Assembly: GCF_000764305.2 (NCBI RefSeq)
Contig: NW_025937277.1
Coordinates: forward strand, 6,052 to 70,051
Length of the DNA stretch: 64,000 bases
Origin: Hyalella azteca
Lineage: Eukaryota > Arthropoda > Malacostraca > Amphipoda > Hyalellidae
Direction: 5' to 3'
The position numbers and the translations under genes are program-made. Positions within the stretch are counted from its first letter, which is position 1. The number at the start of each line of letters is the position of its first letter. The notes below the pieces were generated by a model. That model was not told the origin of the DNA, did no database searches, and saw only the letters and a list, made by a program, of their open reading frames with translations. Positions 35,718 to 46,460 of the stretch are shown one piece after another.

Positions 35718-35866
35718 TGAACATAAAGCCACACAGTACAGTACAATGGAATATAATGCCACACAGTACAGAACAACTGTATATAATGCCACACAGTACA
35801 GTACAATGGAATATAATGCCACACAGTACAGTACAATTGAATATAATGCCACAGTACAGTACATCA
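35718..35866. repeat. 30-bp minisatellite, 5 copies
   Basis: ATATAATGCCACACAGTACA followed by GTACAATGGA. It opens several frames because 30 is divisible by three. Confidence 0.95.
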
Positions 35867-36528
35867 GAAAAGAGGCGTCTACAGTCGCTATATATTGTCA
35901 TTACGAATCAGATGATGATATGTCTCTCAATGCTGTAGCTTAAAAAACATAGAAAAGATAGATTTTCGAGATGGCGTTTTTTGCGAAAATTTTAATTGTT
36001 CAGTGGAGCAAAATATGTAAAATTTATCGAGAAAGAAGAAAATAACAAAAAATTGTTTTATACCGTAACTCCAGCTTTCCCATTGCAAATTACTCATATT
36101 GAGGATACCTACACGCGTTCATGATCAGTTTCACGGAAATAATAAGCTATTAATGTGAATTTTCTAATACGTATAATAATATATTTATTTATATAGAAGA
36201 AACATTTTCAAAAAGTTCGAAACAGCCTCGTGCAAAAAATAATGCATGCACATTCATGCTACTTCCATTTCTGAACGAGCCTCATTTTCAGCTTCAAAGT
36301 GAGTATAAACACATTGCAATTAACGCGAATAAAGATGTATAAATAGCATTCTTAAATAAATAATTCTGAATATTCTTATAAAATATTTTTTTTTATAAAA
36401 GTTCGAAACGGCCTCATGAAAAAAACTAAGGCAGATATTGCCGTCAGGATTTTTTATTAAGATTTGTAATAGTTCTCCCTACAAAATGAAATGAAGAACA
36501 CGGAATACGTAATCTATTCAATTTTTAG
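35867..36528. other. AT-rich spacer with a diverged 45-bp duplication
   Basis: AAAAGTTCGAAACAGCCTCG (36208) recurs as AAAAGTTCGAAACGGCCTCA (36398). The last 15 bases before 36529, ATTCAATTTTTAG preceded by TCT, form a plausible splice acceptor. Confidence 0.4.
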
Positions 36529-36680
36529 GGAGTTCTAGAGATGCTATTGCTGTAGTCAATCCATCAGCAACAAAGAGAACAAGCAACTTGGCTGCTGGAT
36601 CCAGTGGAGATGACTGCGGTTCCATGCCATGGACAATTGGGATGGGCACAAATCCTTTATTCACTACTTTAATTAATTAA
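36529..36680 (+). CDS. Candidate terminal exon of the secreted-protein gene
   Basis: After the acceptor-like TCTATTCAATTTTTAG the only open frame is the one that continues phase 1 from exon 2 (10170). Joined, it reads [20 protein letters not shown] followed by [20 protein letters not shown] and ends [10 protein letters not shown] with TAA at 36678-36680. The other two frames stop within 30 bases. The block has exon-like GC content within AT-rich flanks. Membership in the same gene would imply a 26.4-kb intron holding many minisatellites. No polyadenylation AATAAA was seen close by. It could equally be an exon of another gene or a relic; no family is recognised. Confidence 0.35.
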
Positions 36681-37128
36681 TTCTTTATGAATGTTAAACT
36701 TCCAAAATCTGAATGCTTTTGGCAGTGAATTAGTACGTTGCCTGGTCGCTTGAATTTGGGTATAAGAAACATGAAACCCAAAATTGAAGGAAAGCATTAG
36801 AATTCGATGGCTAAATTTCATTTTTATCATTCAGCAAATGGGCCTGTCATGTGATGTAATTCTATTTTCGCAATTAAGACTAATTTAGAAATTGTGAATA
36901 GGGATAATTGCAATATAAATCAATTTCATTTCATTAATTTCTATTTTTGTACAAAATTTATCAAAGGCACTGCAGTTCCAAATACAATCATCAGTAATGT
37001 ATAAAGAAAATGCACTGAAAGAAAATTAAATTGGAAAAATACAAACATACATTAAAATGTATGTTTCGTTACTGATATAAATAAGTATAAAAAATGTAAC
37101 TCAATACTCACTGCAGTGAGTGACAGAG
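36681..37128. other. AT-rich spacer, no gene seen
   Basis: No supported feature; possible 3' untranslated region if 36529-36680 is a last exon. Confidence 0.35.
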
Positions 37129-37273
37129 AGCGCATTTTCTCGTCGACGAAATCATGAAGTCACGAACGGACAGACAGACGGACAGACGGACGGACAGACG
37201 GACGGACAGAAGGACGGACAGACGGACATGGCGAGCACAATAGTGCATTTTTTCATAAATGAGAAAATGCGCT
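37129..37273. mobile_element. 145-bp element with 13-bp inverted ends and a GACGGACA core
   Basis: AGCGCATTTTCTC at 37129-37141 and its exact complement GAGAAAATGCGCT at 37261-37273 bracket a GACA/GACG repeat (37166-37230). Perfect 13-bp terminal inverted repeats suggest a MITE whose core has expanded as a microsatellite. Confidence 0.65.
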
Positions 37274-37324
37274 AAAAATAGATTAAATTTTTCCAGCGAA
37301 TTTTATAATGAAAAATTACCCGAA

Positions 37325-38220
37325 AAGAATGGCTTGATGGCAACCGGGGCCAGATTTTATGATAATTCACGGCAATTCTGCTGTAGAATTCAGGGTAATG
37401 AAGAAAAGTTTTGCTCCAGAAATTAAGGTAATTCAAATAATTCTACTGTAGAAGCCGGTTGATTCAGAGAAATTCTACTGTAGAAGTCAGGGTAATGCAT
37501 AGCAATTCTGTTCTAGAAATCAAGGTAATTCAGAGCAATTCTGCTGTAGAAGTAAGGGTCAATCAGAGAAATTCTGTTCCAGAAATCAGAGTAATTCATA
37601 GTAATTCTACGGTAAAAGTAAGGTCAGAGAAATTCTATTGCAGAAGTCAATGTAATTTAAATTATTTAAGCTGCAGAAATCAATTAATTCAGAGAAAATA
37701 TGCCGCAATAATCAGCGTGATTCAAAGTAATTATTATGCATAATTAAGAGTAATATAGGGCGTTTCAGCTGCAGTAGTCAGGGTAATTCACAATAATCCT
37801 GCTGCCGTAATCAGGGTAATTCACAATAATCCTGCTGCAGTAATCAGGGTAATTCAAAGTACTTTTACTGCGAAATTCTAAGTAATTCAGAGTTATTCCA
37901 CCGCACTAGTCAGGGTAATCCAGTGTAACTCAGCTGCAAAAGTCAGGGTAATTCAGAGTAATTCTACCCCACAAGTCAGGGTAATTCAGGGTAAGTCAGC
38001 TGCAAAAGTCGGGGTAATTCAGAGTAATTCTACCCCACAAGTCAAGGTAATTCAGTGCAAGTCAGCTGCAAAAGTCAGGGTAATTCAGAGTAATTCTACC
38101 CACAATTCAGTGTAAGTCAGCTGCAAAAGTCAGGGTAATGTAGAGTAATTCTACCCCACAACTCAGGGTAACTCAGCTGCAAAAGTCAGGGTAATTCAGA
38201 GTAATTTTACTGCAGGAGAT
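37325..38220. repeat. About 33-bp minisatellite with 65-bp higher-order part
   Basis: GTCAGGGTAATTCAGAGTAA followed by TTCTGCTGCAGAA recurs across 900 bp. On the right, ACCCCACAAGTCAGGG and CAGCTGCAAAAGTCAGGG variants alternate. Confidence 0.92.
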
Positions 38221-38319
38221 TTCCAGTTAAGGCAAATAGCTCGAGGGAGGCCTGGTAAATACGACAGCGCCTCGCACAGCTGCGCTCCCTGCAACGGCCG
38301 CTTCAGTCCAGTTCAGTAA

Positions 38320-39130
38320 ACTACACGGAGTGATTTCTGGCAAGACTTCAGTAGAGTTCATTGGTTTTAATGGCTTCATTTCTGGCAAAACTTCAGTCGA
38401 GTTCATTGATTTTAATGGCTTCATTTCGAGTAAGACTTCAGGTCTTCAAGTTCAGCAAACTCTATGAGTTTATTTGTGCAAGACTTCAGTCAATTTCAGT
38501 AAGCTCTATGGCTTTAGTTGAGGAAAGACTTCGGTCAAATACAGCAAACTCTATGTCTTTAGTTGTGCCAAGACTTCAGTCAATTTCAGTTAGCTCTATG
38601 GCTTTAGTTGTGCCAAGACTTCAGTCAAGTTCAGAAAACTCTATGTCTTTAGTTGTGGAAAGACTTCAGTCAAATACAGAAAACTTTATGTTTTTAGTCG
38701 TGGAAAGACTTCAGTCAAGTTCAGTAAACTCTATGTCTTTTGGTGTGCCAAGACTTTAGTCAAGGTCAGTAAACTCTATGTTTTTAGTTGTGGAAAGACT
38801 TCAGTCAAATACAGAAAACTCTATGTCTTTAGGTGTGCCAAGACTTCAGTCAAGGTCAGTAAACTCTATGTTTTTAGTTGTGGAAAGACTTCAGTCAAAT
38901 ACAGAAAACTCTATGTCTTTAGCTGTGGAAAGACTTCAGTCAAGTTCAGAAAACTCTATAGCTTCAGTTGTGGCAAGACTTCAGTCAAAGTCTGCAAGCT
39001 TTCTTGCTTTATTTGTGGTAAGACTTCAATCGAATACTGTAAGCTTTATTGTTTTATTTCTAGCAAGACTTGAGTTTAGTTAAAGTTCACTAACCGCTTT
39101 TGCTTCCTTTTGGCAAGACTTCAGTTAAGT
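38320..39130. repeat. 45-bp minisatellite, about 17 copies
   Basis: Units contain GACTTCAGTCAAGTTCAG and AACTCTATGTCTTTAGTTGT. The open frames (RLQSSSENSMSLVV 15-mers) arise from the 45-bp period and are not called as genes. Confidence 0.95.
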
Positions 39131-39530
39131 CCAAAAAATTACGACGTTTCAATTCAACCAGTGTTAGCAATTCTTCATGTGCTCGAAAATTTTATAGAAA
39201 TCTTCCTTTTCTGAACCAATTTTTCTGCACCTGTTTTATTAAATTGTTCGAAATTTCTATGCATTTATTTTATCAGTCATTCAAATCCATTTTCCAATCG
39301 ATGAGCAATCTTATTTTCTCTTCACTTAATGCATATTCCAGAATCATTCAAATATGATTAATTCTAAATAGATAATTTGTATATTATATACACTATTTAA
39401 ATTTATATGCCCCTAATTTTGAAAAAATAAGTAAAAAAGTATAACCTCAAAACGAAGTAAAAAATTAAGTTTTTTTTATTCATATTAATTTAAGGCAGTT
39501 GTATTTAAATTATCTAAATAAATAGATAAC
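39131..39530. other. AT-rich spacer, no gene seen
   Basis: No supported feature. Confidence 0.4.
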
Positions 39531-39534
39531 GTAA

Positions 39535-39665
39535 GTTATAACTGTACCTGTAATTATAACTTGAAGTATAACTGTACCTGTAACTACAACTTGAGATATA
39601 ACTATACCTGTAACTACAACTTGAGTTATAACTGTACCTGTAACTTGAGTTATAACTCAAGCCCG
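39535..39665. repeat. 30-bp repeat, 4-5 copies
   Basis: TAACTGTACCTGTAACTACA followed by ACTTGAGTTA. Confidence 0.93.
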
Positions 39666-39892
39666 AAACTGTACCCGTAAGCCTGAAATTCATGCCTCAA
39701 CGCACTCCCAATTTGAGTTCCCTTTCCCAAATTGGGCGGGGTGATTAAGGTCTCTAAGTGGGTGATTAATAGAGCAGGGTGACCAACAGCTCTAAGAGGG
39801 TGATTAACTCTCCAGCTTTCGGTGATTTATTGAATTAACGAGAGCAGCTCTGAGACGTGGAGCTTCTATGGCATAAGCACTCAAAAAAAACT

Positions 39893-39915
39893 GCGAGACT
39901 TGGTCCATATAGCGA
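39893..39915 (+). mobile_element. Left-end stub of the 113-bp MITE family
   Basis: GCGAGACTTGGTCCATATAG matches the family's 5' flank and end, then stops abruptly at CGA. The same CCATATAGCGA resumes at 40377. Confidence 0.5.
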
Positions 39916-40014
39916 CCCAGCAGGCATCCGACGTTGAAACAACGTTGATTATTGGTTGATTTCAGGTTGAAATGTTGAATAACCAAAATTAAACGTCATA
40001 TCAACGTTGAAATC
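39916..40014. repeat. ACGTTGAAAC-type dispersed repeat fragment, probably misjoined
   Basis: Contains GACGTTGAAACAACGTTG and its echo TATCAACGTTGAAATC, giving short internal inverted words. It is cut by the adapter at 40015. Confidence 0.5.
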
Positions 40015-40052
40015 CTGTCTCTTATACACATCTAGATGTGTATAAGAGACAG
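40015..40052. other. Nextera mate-pair junction adapter (artefact)
   Basis: CTGTCTCTTATACACATCT followed immediately by its reverse complement AGATGTGTATAAGAGACAG: the Tn5 mosaic-end pair left by Nextera mate-pair circularisation. It is not genomic. Confidence 0.98.
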
Positions 40053-40338
40053 GGTTTAACCACGTACGCATAACGCAAGTTGAAAATTGTAAAGACGCTA
40101 GAGCTAACTTTTTCAAGTCATATATATTTTTTTTTTGCTTCGTTGCCTACTTACAGCTAATATTACTAGGAACAGGAATATTCGTTTGCGTGTTTTTCCT
40201 TTCTGTTGTTTGAGGAGGGAAGTTGCGCCGGTGTTAAGGTATTAGTAATTGTCGTCTAGGAACTTACATAGACAGGTCGTCCGAAAATAACAAGTCCGTT
40301 ATTTTCTGTTTAGAAATTCATCGCAGCAGGCTTAGAGC
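40053..40338. other. 286-bp segment trapped between two adapters
   Basis: Its position relative to both flanks cannot be trusted because each side is an adapter junction. No gene is seen in it. Confidence 0.9.
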
Positions 40339-40376
40339 CTGTCTCTTATACACATCTAGATGTGTATAAGAGACAG
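40339..40376. other. Second Nextera junction adapter (artefact)
   Basis: Same 38-bp mosaic-end pair as at 40015-40052. Translated on the minus strand it yields the SYTHLDVYKRQ peptide typical of adapter contamination. Confidence 0.98.
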
Positions 40377-40501
40377 CCATATAGCGATGCACTTCCGGAA
40401 TTGTGTCCATATAGCGATGCACTTCTGGCTTTTGTGTCCATATAGCGATGCACTTCTGGCTTTTGTTTGAATACATGTAGAACGTGTCACAATTTGGACA
40501 A
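40377..40501 (+). mobile_element. MITE of the 113-bp family with a triplicated left end
   Basis: The left end TGTCCATATAGCGATGCACT occurs in tandem (units of about 29-32 bp, the first lacking TGT) and the right end is CACAATTTGGACAA. The central palindrome is missing. Confidence 0.6.
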
Positions 40502-40984
40502 TGTAACCTATTGATTTTCCTGAGTGTTCTCACTCACGAGTTTAAGCTCAAGGAATTTTGCTAAAATGATATTAAATTTTTGTAAATTAAAACCGTTAAT
40601 GGTGAATTGAGATCAAATTCTCTATGGGTTTCAAACTATCAAACTATTTTAAACTATTAATTATTAAAAATATTAACTGATATTTTAATACATATAACAG
40701 CGCTTAAATGCTAACCAATAACTTTAACAAATATGTTAAATAAATTGAAAAATATGAGAGCGTTGTAAATTTAGAATTTCAAGGTATAAGCTTGTGAAAT
40801 AAATCAATAGAAGACAATAGATATTAATAAAAGTTATGAATGAAACAATCTAAGATTTTTAAATTAAATCAAGATAAGACACAAGTTCTAAATAAGAAAG
40901 GACAAAAGGCTGGGTACAGGCTTGGGACAAACCTGTACGTCTCAGACGAGCTTAGACAGGATTGTCCCTCGACATCTATTACAG
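40502..40984. other. AT-rich spacer, no gene seen
   Basis: No supported feature. Confidence 0.4.
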
Positions 40985-41480
40985 ACATGAAAATATTATT
41001 ATTTTATATCCGGTTATAAGATATAATATCTTCTATACGATTTAATATACAATATAAGATTTAATATCCACTATAAGATTTAGTATCCGCTATAAGATTT
41101 AATATCTGATTATATTATTTAATATCCCCTGTACTATTTAACATCAGCTATGAGATTTAATTTTCGATTATAAGATTTAATATGCGATTTTAAGGTTTAA
41201 TATCCGATTAATTATATCTACCATCCGCTATAAGATTTAAAAAGAGGTAACAAATCCGGAACAAATAAAAAAATTATATGTATGTATGATTTGTTTTAAT
41301 ATCATATATGATATATGATTTGTTTTATGTTTAATTTGTAGTTTAATATGAGATTTAATATCCGGTAACATCACTGAATTAATGAAATGAGTTGATTTAA
41401 TTTGATAAAATTAAATTTATCCGATTATAAGATTAATCTCGATTATAGGATTTAATATCCGATTGTAAGAACTAATGTCA
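40985..41480. repeat. About 22-bp degenerate AT-rich repeat
   Basis: TATAAGATTTAATATCCGAT-like units, strongest at 41020-41240 and again at 41340-41480. Confidence 0.8.
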
Positions 41481-42284
41481 ACAAATATCCTTTAAATAGT
41501 TAATTAGGTTTATTTAATTAATTTTTAGTTTATATTGAGAAAGGATCTTTCACAAATCGTTGAAGTCAGTTCATATTTCAAATATATTGTGACATATCAT
41601 TCTAGTATTGAATTTAAAAAGTTAATTTTTTCAATAGACGTTTAAATATTATAATCATATTGAACTAAACAAATTTACCTCGGATGAAAATAATGGAATA
41701 ATATTTTCCAATTTGTCAGATATCTTGAAATATTTTCTAAAAGGGAAGTCCAATTAATTTATTATTGCTCTTTTTTCCTGAACAGAAGTGAACTCTATGT
41801 ATTGGAATATCATAACCCTATTGAAAATTATAGCCGGATGATGTGTGGCCATTGCCTGGCAGTTAGACGTCGTTGTTTGGTCAGTTTTAGATTTTTTATG
41901 AAGATTTTCCAATATCATTAGTGTCAAATGTTGTCTTATTATTAGCCCCATAAAAATCTCACATTTTTTCTTGCATATTCAAGCCAAAACAAATGTATGC
42001 AAATTTTTACAATTTGAATTTACCATCCAAAACAATGCAAAGGCGTTGCACAAGCTGCAATGTTGGCGTAGTAAAGAGCATTCCCCTCTTATTTATTACG
42101 GGCGATTTATCTCCGCCCCACAGCATCAGTGGGCTGGCCGCCTATAACGCGCCGATTATTCCCCCAAGATCCGTAACAATGTTGTCCAAAGCGGCCGAAA
42201 AATCCCATTGTTGTTTGCTTTCAATTTGGCGTCAGGCGATCCATCCTAGACCGCGCATGCCGTGAATGCCACTTTTGTGAACGC
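41481..42284. other. AT-rich then GC-richer spacer
   Basis: A 90-codon plus-strand frame (41993-42265) covers the GC-richer part (MQRRCTSCNVGVVKSIPLLF...). No domain is recognised and no splice support was found, so it is not called. Confidence 0.3.
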
Positions 42285-42760
42285 CGTGGCACGTGAATGC
42301 CACTCCCATCTAACGTGGCGTAACGTTGACACCAAATTCTTGCATGTGGCGTGACGACGGTGACGTGAACGCCAAATTCTTGGATGTGGCGTAAGATGAA
42401 CGCCGAATTCTTGGATGTGGCGTAACATGAACGCCAAATTCTTGGATGTGGCGTAAGATGAACGCCGAATTCTTGGATGTGGCGTAACATGAAAGCCAAA
42501 TTCTTGGATGTGGCGTAAGATGAACGCCGAATTCTTGGATGTGGCGTAACATGAACGCCAAATTCTTGGATGTGGCGTAAGATGAACGCCGAATTCTTGG
42601 ATGTGGCGTAACATGAACGCCAAATTCTTGTATGTGGCGCAGCGTGAAGGCCGAATTCTTGGATGTGGCGTAACATGAACGCTAAATTCTTGGGTGTGGC
42701 TTAACGTGAACGCTAAATTCTTGGATGTGGCTTAATGTGAAACGGCGAATTTTCTAAAAT
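42285..42760. repeat. 31-bp minisatellite with 62-bp alternation
   Basis: AATTCTTGGATGTGGCGTAA is followed alternately by CATGAACGCCA and GATGAACGCCG, so the array is built of 62-bp dimers. Confidence 0.95.
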
Positions 42761-42932
42761 GTCTCAAAATAATATAAATTTTCAGTGCATTGTACCATGA
42801 ATGCTACTATCATTCCATCATCGTTCGTCGGTATCAATGATCTTAACTAAATGATGGCCATAGTACAGTTGGCCATCATTGGCCTCCTATATTCAAGCTA
42901 AGCAAAACACTCATAAAAATAAAGGGGACATA

Positions 42933-43058
42933 TTGTCCAAATAGCGACTTACTTTCATATCCACTGCATTAGCAGCGGGCTGGCGTAGCTCGGATACCCC
43001 ATTTGCCGGGGCAAAATGGGTCAGGATGACCCATAAAAGTGCATCCTCTTATTCTTAA
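42933..43058 (-). mobile_element. MITE of the 113-bp family
   Basis: It starts TTGTCCAAATAGCGAC and contains the perfect palindrome TGGGTCAGGATGACCCA (43017-43033). The far end is decayed and merges with the next array. Confidence 0.7.
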
Positions 43059-43059
43059 T

Positions 43060-43440
43060 GTTATGTCTACCTGAGCTTTCAGCTGGCCCTTTACTACCAT
43101 CCTCTTTCCCCTGATGCTATTCCTTCCTGGCTTACCATTTACTGTCACAGCCGATGCACCAATCCTCTTCCCCCTAATGCTATTCCTACCTGGCTGACCA
43201 TTTACTGTCACAGCCGATACACCCATTCTCTTACCCTAGTGCTATTCCTACCTGGCTGACCATTTACTGTCACAGCCGATGCACCTATCCTCTTACCCTT
43301 ATGTTATTCCTTCCTGGCTGACCATTTGCCGCCAATGCACCCATCTTTTAATCCGAATGCTATTCCTGCCTGGCTGACCATTAACTGCCACTGCCGATGC
43401 ACCCATCCTCTAATCCTAATGCTATTCCTACCAGACCCGT
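43060..43440. repeat. About 62-bp minisatellite, 6 copies
   Basis: GCTATTCCTACCTGGCTGAC and CATTTACTGTCACAGCCGAT followed by GCACCCATCCTCTTACCC. Confidence 0.92.
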
Positions 43441-43478
43441 TGGCCGCCCTCCTGCATAAGCCTGGCGACAACCAATAA

Positions 43479-43490
43479 TGACGTCACGTG
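43479..43490. promoter_or_regulatory. Overlapping CRE and E-box words
   Basis: TGACGTCACGTG joins a full CRE palindrome (TGACGTCA) to CACGTG, in a GC-richer unique segment (43440-43620). No promoter or gene is seen beside it. Confidence 0.2.
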
Positions 43491-43621
43491 GGCCCAGGAA
43501 CCAAAGAGCCGCGCCGTTTTTTCACTCAAGAGCTCAAGAGTTTGCCGATGCCTGAGGGGCCGAGACGACAGCGATAATTGGGGCCTTCCTTAAAACTGGG
43601 CCTCGGCAAACAGTCATCTTG

Positions 43622-44322
43622 TCGGATGAGTTATGCGGGGTGAGTTATGTCGGGTGAGTTCTGCTGGGTGAGTAATACGGGTGAGTAATGCTGGGGGAGT
43701 AATGCCGGGTGAGTAATGCTGGGTGAGTAAGGCTGGGTGAGTTATGTCGGGTGAGTTATGTTGGGTGAGTAATGCCGGGTGAGTTATGTCGGGTGAGTAA
43801 TGCCGGGTGAGTTATGTCGGGTGAGTAATGCTGAGTGAGTAATGCTGGGTGAGTAATGCTGGGTGAGTAATGCTGGGTGAGTAATGCCGGGTGAGTATAA
43901 GGCTGGGTGATTTATGCCGGGTGAGTTATGCCGGGTGAGTTATGATGGGGGAGTTATGTCGGGTGAGTTATGATGGGTGAGTAATGCTGGTGAGTAATGC
44001 TGGGTGAGTAATGCTGGGTGAGTAATGCTGGGTGAGTAATGCCGGGTGAGTAATGTCGGGTGAGTAATGTCGGGTGAGTAATGCTGGGTGAGTAATGCTG
44101 GGTGAGTAATGTCGGGTGAGTAATGCTGGGTGAGTAATGCTGGTTGATTTAAGGCGGGTGAGTATGGCCGAGTGAATTGTGTAGGATGAGTAATTCTGGG
44201 TGACTTATGTTGGGTGAGTGATGCTTGGTGACTTATGTTGGGTGAGTGATTCTGAGTGATTTATGCCGGGTGAGTAATTCTGGGTGATTCATGTCGGGTG
44301 AGTAATTCTGGGTGATTTAAAA
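43622..44322 (+). repeat. 14-bp minisatellite made of 5' splice-site consensus
   Basis: TGAGTAATGCTGGG / TGAGTTATGTCGGG units, roughly 45-50 copies. Most junctions create GGGTGAGT, i.e. G|GTGAGT, a strong splice-donor core on the plus strand. Variants decay towards the right end. Confidence 0.95.
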
Positions 44323-44548
44323 CCCACTTGCTCGTCGCGGCGCAGTTTTACGACAGCTGCACTTGCAGAGACGAGGACGAATTGGATCAGCGGACCTGCA
44401 GTTCATGGCTACGGCATGCCACATGCCATGTCTTTATTGGGGCATGAAAACGCTTCTGCTATGTAAAAAGCAACAACATTTTCTAATTATTTGAAAGTTT
44501 CTTGTTATCGCTATTTTACACATACGCTTAACGGAACCATTTTGTTTA

Positions 44549-44775
44549 GTAGTTAACCTGACAGTTCTTGTCCAGCAGTTAACCCGGCAGTTCTTGTCCA
44601 GCAGTTAACCTAGCAGTTCTTGTCCAGCAGTTAACCTAGCAGTTCTTGTCCAGCAGTTAACCTAGCAGTTCTTGTCCAGCAGTTAACCAAGCAGTTCTTG
44701 TCCAGCAGTTAACCAAGCAGTTCTTGTCCAGCAGTTAACCAAGCAGTTCTTGTCCAGCAGTTAACCTGGCAGTTC
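44549..44775 (+). repeat. 26-bp minisatellite with branch-point and 3' splice-site-like words
   Basis: Nine units of AGTTAACCTAGCAGTTCTTG plus TCCAGC. Each has TTAAC (fits yUnAy), then CAGTTCTTGTCCAG about 19 nt later. Confidence 0.95.
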
Positions 44776-45554
44776 ATTACTTCAGCGTAAAATTATATTT
44801 AAAAATTTTAGTGCTGCATCGTTCTCTATGTTCATAAATAATCAAATCTGAAATCATTTTGTTAATATCTTATATTAGAATGTTCGTAAAAATTTACAGA
44901 ATTATATGCTAATATTTTGTTATTTGTAATTGCCGAAACTATGCGTTGTTTGAAGACCTCGAATAAAATTCTTTAGAAATATTGAATTTCACCTTTAGCC
45001 TAGGGCCTAACAAAGCTAAAACACATAAGTTTTCATCAACTAATTACTAAACAGACCATCAATTTGCTCTAACTCAATAAAAAACAAAGTAATTATTTAA
45101 AAAGTTCATCGATTTTCCTCAGCTATTCAAAGTAACATTATTTAAAGTAATTAACAACCAATATATTCGCTAGAACTGAATACTGTAATTGAAAAGACAA
45201 ATGATTCATTTACAAATAACTTGAGGAGCTTACGATAGAAAGATAAACATTTCATTCTGTTGAAATTTTATATACCGGTATTTCAAGATATTTTTCAGTG
45301 CATTCCATTCTATTTCATTTTATGTTCGTCTATTTTATTTCACTTTACTACATGCTAATTTATTTGATTTTCATCACTCTTTTTAAATATATTTCATTTA
45401 ATCTATTCTGTTCTACAACAATCTATTTTATTTCAATATATTTCGTTTTAGTCTTTTATATTTCAGTTAATTTTTAGTTCACTATATTTCATTTCAATAA
45501 TCGTTCAGCCTCGAGCTCTCGGTTCTTTTTCTCGATGGCAGCACATTTGTGATG
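44776..45554. other. AT-rich spacer
   Basis: Bases 45300-45490 hold decayed TATTTCATTTTA-like units. No gene seen. Confidence 0.45.
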
Positions 45555-46010
45555 AGAGACTGCGATGTGATGTGATACAATGATAGGTACAATGATGTGT
45601 ACAATGATGTGATACAATGATAGGTACAATGATGTGTACAATGATGTGATACAATGATAGGTACAATGATGTGTACAATGATGTGTACAATGATGTGTAC
45701 AATGATGTATACAATGATGTGTACAATGATGTGTACAATGATGTGTACAATGATTTGCACAATGATATGGACAATGATGTGTACAATGACGAGTAACAAT
45801 GTGTACAATGATGTATATAATGGGTAATTGTGCTGTGTACAATGACGTGTATTGCGCTGTGTACCATAACTTTCTTTGCCCTGTGTACAATGACGCTTAC
45901 AATGCCGCGCATTGTTCTGTATACTATGACAATCATTATACACGTTGTATACAAAGTTGCTGTCATGCATCATGACCTATACAGGCGTATGTTGTGACTT
46001 GCACGTAGCG
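45555..46010. repeat. 12-bp minisatellite ACAATGATGTGT
   Basis: About 20 regular units at 45580-45800, with diverged units to 46010. Most junctions create the palindrome TGTACA. Confidence 0.95.
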
Positions 46011-46189
46011 TGTACAATGACATTTGCAGCGGTTTACCGGACTAGCTTCATGTAATGTTACATTTAATATTTCATGTTATAAAATGTGTAATTGCCAGCA
46101 CTATCAATTGTACAATGACTTGATCAATTAATATATAAAATGTATCTGGGAAATGGACTGTACAATTGTTTTCATTAATCAATAAATTT

Positions 46190-46320
46190 ATCACCAATCA
46201 TTAAATTAATCATTAATTGTTAATCATTTTATTTAATGATTAACGGTCATTAATAATGATTAACGATTAACAATCATTATTCATTAATCAATCATGATTA
46301 ATAACTTGATCATTTCATTA
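46190..46320. repeat. TAAT/ATTA-dense imperfect repeat
   Basis: TTAATCATTAATTGTTAATC-like segments on both strands, about 20 ATTA/TAAT words in 130 bp. Confidence 0.75.
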
Positions 46321-46337
46321 AAAAAATCTCCAGATAC

Positions 46338-46460
46338 TCGTACAATGACTCAGAACTCAGTACATTATGTGCTCTCTAAATTGCCGTACAATGACTCATC
46401 ACAATACGCAGCACTTTACAACGCCGTACAATGACTCATCACAATACGCTGCACTCTACA
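46338..46460. repeat. About 47-bp repeat, 2-3 copies
   Basis: CGTACAATGACTCATCACAA followed by TACGC.GCACT.TACAA. Confidence 0.85.

Noticed and set aside
38361..39083. Frames with 15-residue RLQSSSENSMSLVV repeats
   Set aside because: Product of the 45-bp array; no start context, signal or domain.
40318..40533. 71-codon minus-strand frame containing SYTHLDVYKRQ
   Set aside because: The peptide is translated sequencing adapter, and the remainder is the MITE.
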